Shown here: positions 58,905-64,000 of the stretch, one piece after another
How the letters are laid out: each line of letters begins with the position of its first letter
Numbering within the stretch: position 1 is the stretch's first letter
Assembly (NCBI RefSeq): GCF_963259705.1
Contig: NC_081842.1
Span: 41,478,796-41,542,795 of the forward strand
DNA: 64,000 bases
Source of the DNA: Myotis daubentonii
Taxonomy: Eukaryota > Chordata > Mammalia > Chiroptera > Vespertilionidae
Direction: 5' to 3'
The notes under the pieces: generated by a model
Told to the model about the DNA's origin: nothing
Databases searched by the model: none
Seen by the model: the letters and a program-made list of their open reading frames with translations, nothing else
Program-made: the position numbers and the translations under genes

Positions 58905-59120
58905 TCCTTGTGATATTCGAAGTCATACAGAGCTGGGTTTACAACCAGGCTCACCATTTACAAACCTAGACAATTTTACCTCTTGAAATTTTAGTATCCT
59001 CACTTGGAAAATAGGGTTAAGGATATCTACTGCAAAGGTGATTGGTGAGGGTTAAACAAGGCATCTTTGTGAAAGGTGTAACACAGTGCGTGGCACATAA
59101 TAGTTACTTAATGCCTGTTG
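58905..59120 (+). mobile_element. MIR SINE, near full length, sense
   Basis: Head with cagagctgggtttacaacca, core ttttagtatcctcacttgga, a ggtgagggttaaacaaggca segment, and tail with cacagtgcgtggcacataat. Confidence 0.82.
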
Positions 59121-59894
59121 GTTTTTCCCGTTTCCCTTTTGCTTCCCTTTTGGATAGCTTTCAGCGTATGTGTTCCCATTAGAACTAGAGCACTTTCTCT
59201 CTTGCTCTCTTCATGTCTGCAGCAAGTTCTCCTGCCTCTTCTAGTGATTTCTGGTTCCACAACATTATTAACAATGCTTTTAAGAATGTGATTATTACTT
59301 GTCATTAATACTACTATTGGAGCAATTAATAAATGTATAGTATAAAATGATGTTGACTCAAAGTTCATATATGTTGTCATATTTGACCCTGATAATGTGG
59401 TCAATCGGGGATGTTACAATTAAAGGTAATGAACCAATTTATTTCCTTGTAATTTGTTACGTTTAATAAGAGTCTTCATGCACTTTGTCCAGTAAATATA
59501 CCCACACATTAATTTGATCAACTGCCAGAAAGTGTTTAATGAGGCCTTTGTTGCATGGTTTACGTTGCCCCCTTGCTCTATTTACTCTTTGTGGAGAAAC
59601 TGAAGAAAGGAAAATTCATATATTTTGTCACTGGAGAAGTTCTTCTGCTGCCTTGAGAAAGAGACAAGTATTCTGTTTGCATAACAGAACACAAAAAGGG
59701 CTAATGAGGATGCTTTGGTTTCAATCATTATTAAGAGAAACATTTCTTTTTTTAAAAATCAAAGGTAATCTCTAATATGCATGAGTTGTAACGGCTCTTA
59801 GGTAAATGCTACAGAAAATATTTATTTTGCATTAAAGCAGAGCTGCTGATCTTTTTCTTAAGTTTTCATGTGATTTCCAAACGGCTCTTTATCA

Positions 59895-60030
59895 GCCAGC
59901 CATTTACTGAAAGCCCACTATGTGCTCCAGCGTGCTACATGAAGCGGAGGACACAGAAGTCAGGGAGACCTGGGCCTGGCTCTTGAGTGTGACAGTCCAG
60001 CTGGACAGAGAAGACACATGCAATCGGCTT
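59895..60030 (-). mobile_element. Ancient LINE fragment, L2-like, antisense
   Basis: ccagccatttactgaaagcc followed by cactatgtgctccagcgtgc, the antisense L2-type terminus, then a tgtgacagtccagctggaca segment. Confidence 0.55.
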
Positions 60031-60069
60031 GAACAATGCAGAACAGCAGCATGGAGCGGCAGGAGAACT

Positions 60070-60215
60070 GAAATGGCTTCTGGAACTGTCACAGCTAGTT
60101 GGTGGCCTTGAGCAAACAACCTATCTTCTTGGGGTCTCTGTTTCCTTCCTTTGTAAAATGAGTGACTTTAGCCAGGCAATGCTTAAAGGGGGTCAGATTC
60201 TAAAATTCTGTGGTT
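60070..60215 (+). mobile_element. MIR SINE, sense
   Basis: Core with cttgagcaaacaacctatct, then ggggtctctgtttccttcct followed by ttgtaaaatgagtgac. Confidence 0.65.
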
Positions 60216-60524
60216 ATCAAAGTGGTCCAGAAGATCACTGAGAGCTGGAATGGTCAGCAAAGGTTGGCCAAGATGAACTAGACTGGAGGTAGTTTTGATG
60301 GGACTCTGTGGATGGAATCTGGGCGAGGGGACGCACATTCAGGGCAGCAGGAATTAGAAGGAATAAGCAGTGATTCCGGGGCCATGCGTGTCATCCTAGC
60401 TGGAGAGAGGGAACGTGCTGGACAATCACCACAGGAAATCCAGCTGATCAGTCAGTGTGGAGCCAGACACAAGGCTGAGCTAGTTAGCCTTGATGTTACT
60501 AGTTCATGGTAGGCTTCACCCTCA

Positions 60525-60665
60525 TCTCTCTCTCTTTTTTTTAATTTTTATCCATTTTCTCTCCCTCCTTTTCTTTCTCTCCTACCTCTTCTTTCTACTT
60601 CTTCTCTATCTTGGTATTTTTCTTGCTCATCTCCTTGCCTTCTTTTTTATGTTTCCTCTTTCTAT
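60525..60665 (+). repeat. Pyrimidine-rich low-complexity tract
   Basis: Irregular CT-rich sequence with no single repeat unit. The Leu/Phe-rich frame through it is an artefact. Confidence 0.7.
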
Positions 60666-60759
60666 CATATTGGTGTTTACGGTTTGCAAAGCACTTCTCC
60701 CTACATGATGCTTTCTAATAAGTAGACAGCTCATACCATTCTCAGACTTCTCAGAATTC

Positions 60760-60985
60760 AGACTCGGGAGCTAGAAAACCTGGAGGGTTTGAGTCCCTGG
60801 TTATGCCATTTTCCAGCTGCCTGGTCTAAGGCAAGTTCTATTCTCTGTACTTTAATGTTCTTTCCTCACAAACAAAGGTGGTAATGATACCACCTCACAG
60901 AGTTGTAAGAATTAAATGAATAACTAAAGTACTTATAACATTGCAGGGCACTTGGTGGATTCTAGGTGTTAACTACTATTTGGAA
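60760..60985 (+). mobile_element. MIR SINE, near full length, sense
   Basis: Head with ggagggtttgagtccctggt (B box region), core with tctaaggcaagttctattct, then aatgataccacctcacagag and attaaatgaataactaaagt, then tail ggtgttaactactattt. Confidence 0.85.
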
Positions 60986-62159
60986 AAGACCTCTCAGGTC
61001 ATTTTCTCTTCTGCCTAAATGGGTCATAATGTGCATGGTCTTCTAAGTGTCCGTGCCTAACATCCACCTATTGGCCACTTTTACTTGAGCAAGTTGGAGC
61101 ACCCGCTGAGGTAATCATTTAAATGTTCTAATCAACATTTCGAGAACATTTTAAAGTCTTCTGAACAAGGCCATGGCCTGAAGTTCCAGCCGTTTTAATT
61201 AGTTTCACGTTCTCGGCCCCATGATCCAGAAATCTCTAATTGCACCGTGGCAGCCTCCTGCTCCCTGTCACAGATCTGACTCTACCTGCGACTATTTAAA
61301 GTTTATGAATCATGCTCCCTCTGTTTGAACTCCTGAAGCCTCTGAAACGAAATGAGTCATTATCAAGATGCGATTGTAGAAGATGCTGTAAAACGATTAT
61401 TTTTCCTTTTTGTATGAACCTGTTGGGGTTTTTTTTCCAGTTGTCTCCACGAGCCTGAAGCAAATGTCAGCTATTCCTCCAAGGAACAGAGAAGAAGATT
61501 CTTAGAATCGAGAAGCCTGACATCTGATAAGCAAGCACTCCCTCCTTTAAAAGGTGGTGGAAGTGTGCTATGGCAGCCTTGAGGTTTACCTTAGTGCCCT
61601 GCCCCATACATTGCCTCAGTGGGGGGCCCTGGCATGAATGTCCATGAGGAAATAGCTAGTGCTGGGAGCCCCCAGGAACACAGTGAGGCTGGTCCTCAAT
61701 GCAAAGGCTTCATGTTCTTAGCCATGAGCTTTTCCCTTCAATGTCCTGGGCATATTCTGATTCTTTCCACTTGGACACATAATAGGTCTAATTCTACAGG
61801 CTATAGAGCCATTAGACTTCAGACATTAAAAAATGAAAAAACGTTGAAATAAAAGCAGATCAGTTTTGATCATTTTTAATTTTTTCTCCTGTTTTACTTA
61901 CCATTGCATTTTTTAAATTTCAGAGAGGGACAATCCACTCCCTACTTCCAACATTCTTTCCTCTCTTAATGTCTACAGTACTAATTTCTTATTCATTCAT
62001 TCATTCATTTATTCAAAATTAAAAAGGTGCCTAAAACATATAAGCTTACCATGCTCTCCTTTGCCCCATACAAAACAACATGTAAAGGTAAAACAGAAAA
62101 CAAAACACACAACCCTCTTATTCATTTTTCACTGCTTTTAAGATTATCCAAAGTTCTTG
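60986..62159. other. Repeat-poor non-coding tract
   Basis: No recognisable repeat at 61090-61600; raised as a candidate conserved element in the findings. An ATTC run lies at 61990-62014. Confidence 0.4.
61990..62014 (+). repeat. (ATTC)n short repeat
   Basis: About six ATTC/ATTT units, short and possibly stable. Confidence 0.8.
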
Positions 62160-62850
62160 GCCTGACATATTGAGCCCTTCACACTTCCACCATAGTTCAC
62201 CTCTCCAGCCTCATTTATCACCACCTCCACTATGCCCCCCTTATGCCACAGTGGTCATTTCCTCACCGGTTCTGAGAAGTACCAGGAACTTGCAGGTCAT
62301 TACACATTTGTTCACACATTCCAGCTTCTTCTTCAAATCTTCTTTGCCTATATTCCCCTGCCTATTACTTTACCACCAACTTGTTCTGACTTCCTAGGCC
62401 AGGGGTGGGCAAACTTTTTGACTCGAGGGCCACAATGGGTTCTTAAACTGGACCGGAGGGCCGGAACAAAAGCATGGATGGAGTGTTTGTGTGAACTAAT
62501 ATAAATTCAAAATAAACATCATTACATAAAAGGGTACGGTCTTTTTTTTTTTAAGTTTTATCGGGATCCGGCCGGCGGGCCGTAGTTTGCCCACGGCTGT
62601 CCTAGGCACTTCTATGTGTACATGCTCATGTCAATATTTTTAACTCTCTCATTTTATTATGAATGATCCATTCACATATCTATCTATATCTATCCCTCTA
62701 GGATGGCAAGTCCTTGAAGGTTGGGATCACCTCTTAGTCACCTTTGTACCCAAAATGCTGTGCATAGAGCTTGGAATATAGCAAGTTCTTATTAGATGCT
62801 TGCTGCATAAATGGGTGGGTAGATGGATGGATGGACAAATAAATGAATGA
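62160..62850 (+). mobile_element. L2 LINE 3' part, sense, split by a hAT MITE
   Basis: Left part (62160-62399) shows ttcacctctccagcctcatt, a gtggtcatttcctcaccggt segment and ttcttcttcaaatcttcttt. Right part (62600-62850) ends with aggatggcaagtccttgaag, cacctttgtacccaaaatgc and gcttggaatatagcaagttc. Removing the hAT element and one 8-bp duplication restores continuous L2 order. Confidence 0.8.
62400..62599. mobile_element. hAT-type MITE, 200 bp, with perfect target duplication
   Basis: Starts CAGGGGTGGGCAAACTTTTT and ends GTAGTTTGCCCACGGCTG, inverted termini with one or two mismatches. Flanked by the perfect 8-bp duplication TCCTAGGC (62392-62399 and 62600-62607), diagnostic for hAT transposition. 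GC-rich subterminal segments (ggaccggagggccgga and ccggccggcgggcc) surround an AT-rich centre. No transposase. It shares its first bases with the element at 4542, so both were probably moved by related transposases. Confidence 0.93.
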
Positions 62851-62872
62851 ATGCATAAATGAATGAATGAAT
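62820..62872 (+). repeat. Compound tetranucleotide repeat (GATG/AATG)
   Basis: TGGA/GATG units followed by AATGAATG units at the 3' end of the L2 copy, where such repeats commonly grow from the element's own terminal AATG unit. Confidence 0.85.
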
Positions 62873-64000
62873 TGTAAAGTAATGAATTAATGGTTTCTAT
62901 TGCCTCTGGTAGGGAAGGAATTAAAGTATAAAATTTTAACCTTATGTATATGGCTGGATTCTTTCTGCTGCAGATGAAAAGAGATCTAACTCAAGCTAGC
63001 TTAAGCAAATATCTGGTTCATATGGTTGAGAAATTCAGGAGTGGAGCTGGGCTCAGAGACTGCAGTGGACTCAGAAGGTGCCATAGCTCTTTTTCCTCAC
63101 ATACCGCCATGCACACACTCACTCTCTTGTCTGTTCATCTCTTGTCTATGTTTCCCCGCCCTCTTTCTCTTGATTATTGGCCTCATTTTCTCTTGTACCT
63201 GCTAAGCATCCTTCTACCACTGGAACCAGAGAGGCTGGGCAGCCTTGGAATTGTATCATTGCACTTTAATGACCTCAGGATAAAAGAGTGAGCTTCTTTT
63301 CCTAGGATTTATCTATAAAAAACCCAGTGAAGGATTCTAATTCACTATCCAATATGACCAGCACAATGGGATACTCGGAGGGGCCAGACCTGGAACATTT
63401 TCTCAGAGTGTTTAGCCTGGGGAGGAAGGAGTAGTGGCCTTTGATAAATAGTCCCACAGAAACGTATGCAAAGAGGGCAAGACAACTTACTCAGAGAGCA
63501 ATGATATATTTTTATAAAGGGGGAAGCAATGCTGAGAAGGTAAAAGAACAGATTTCTACCATACCCTGGAGTTTCTTCACGCATGTAAGCTGCAACTTAA
63601 CACACTTCAAATGTGGCGATGGCATTTCATGTTTAAAAGATAAGCATTTAAGTATTTACCAAGTAACATATAAATAAAAATAAGAAAAAGGCTTAAGCGT
63701 TAAAAAACCTTTTTCACTGTTGCTTTTGCTTTTGAAGATTGCACACTTGAATCCATGCCTTTGTTTTAGAACACCTCAAATAGAAGTGTCAAAATGGGAA
63801 TTTCTCCCGAATTTTGTTTACCTCATCAGAAATTAAGTAGACTCGGGAGTTTATCCCTCTGAATTTCAGACTTATGTTCATCTGTGGATGTTATTGGAAC
63901 ATCTGAAATCAGAGCTGCTCCATAGTTCTCTCTCAAACTTGGCAAATTAAAAATCTCATCTTCAAATGCATTTTCTCAACTTAATTCTCCCATGCTAAAT
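62873..64000. other. Non-coding tract, nothing firmly recognised
   Basis: The part 62945-63270 may be an old interspersed repeat related to 58430-58620. A 115-residue frame (62944-63291) lies in it and has no domain. The final 600 bp show nothing recognisable. Confidence 0.35.

Noticed and set aside
62944..63291. 115-residue plus-strand frame
   Set aside because: It lies in what may be an old interspersed repeat, with no domain and no splice signals; treated as chance.

Overview
This is ordinary mammalian nuclear DNA. It carries old repeats shared by placental mammals (MIR, L2, MER5A, Tigger, L1M-type) together with three younger classes whose combination points to a vespertilionid bat (Myotis/Eptesicus/Pipistrellus type). 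These are Ves SINEs (tRNA-derived, about 210-260 bp, several with target-site duplications), HeliBat-type rolling-circle Helitrons (TC... start, hairpin plus CTAG end, A^T insertion), and short hAT MITEs beginning CAGGGGTGGGC. The lineage call is an inference from repeat content only; I could not search any database.

I find no convincing host protein-coding gene, tRNA, rRNA or other functional RNA gene. The window looks like intergenic DNA or the inside of a very large intron. The longest open frames all lie in repeats: a 561-bp purine-only GGAA tract, a 47-bp minisatellite inside a Helitron, and an L1 ORF2 remnant. Three weak host-transcript candidates (around 19.68-20.15 kb, 42.55-42.65 kb and 53.09-53.21 kb) are given as findings, not as genes.

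Layout. 1-12 kb: mostly single-copy DNA with a 401-bp hAT MITE (4.5 kb), MIR and L2-like fragments, a Tigger/MER2-type remnant (8.4 kb), an L1M 3' end (10.3 kb) and a Ves SINE (12.0 kb). 12-24 kb: a minus-strand Helitron (14.4 kb), a long repeat-poor tract (14.7-18.2 kb), a second Ves SINE and some MIR/L2. 24.7-27.1 kb: a GC-rich Helitron cluster with one element lacking a visible 3' end and two head-to-tail elements, the second holding a minisatellite with a higher-order duplication. 27.9-28.4 kb: a Tigger deletion derivative that keeps the start of its transposase frame. 28-35 kb: L2 and MIR, then two Ves SINEs about 0.5 kb apart, then MER5A. 35.9-37.0 kb: a 5'-truncated L1 with clear target-site duplication, inserted into a MIR. 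39-40 kb: two old L1 ends. 40-55 kb: single-copy DNA with MIR, L2-like, MER5-like, a short Helitron (49.8 kb) and a palindromic DNA element (50.9 kb). 55.6-56.2 kb: the GGAA tract. 57-64 kb: a Ves SINE splitting a MIR, more MIR/L2, and a 200-bp hAT MITE splitting an L2 with a perfect 8-bp duplication.

No genes work together here. What the sequence records is a layered insertion history: ancient MIR, L2, L1M, Tigger and MER5 form the base layer, into which Ves SINEs, an L1, hAT MITEs and Helitrons were later inserted.
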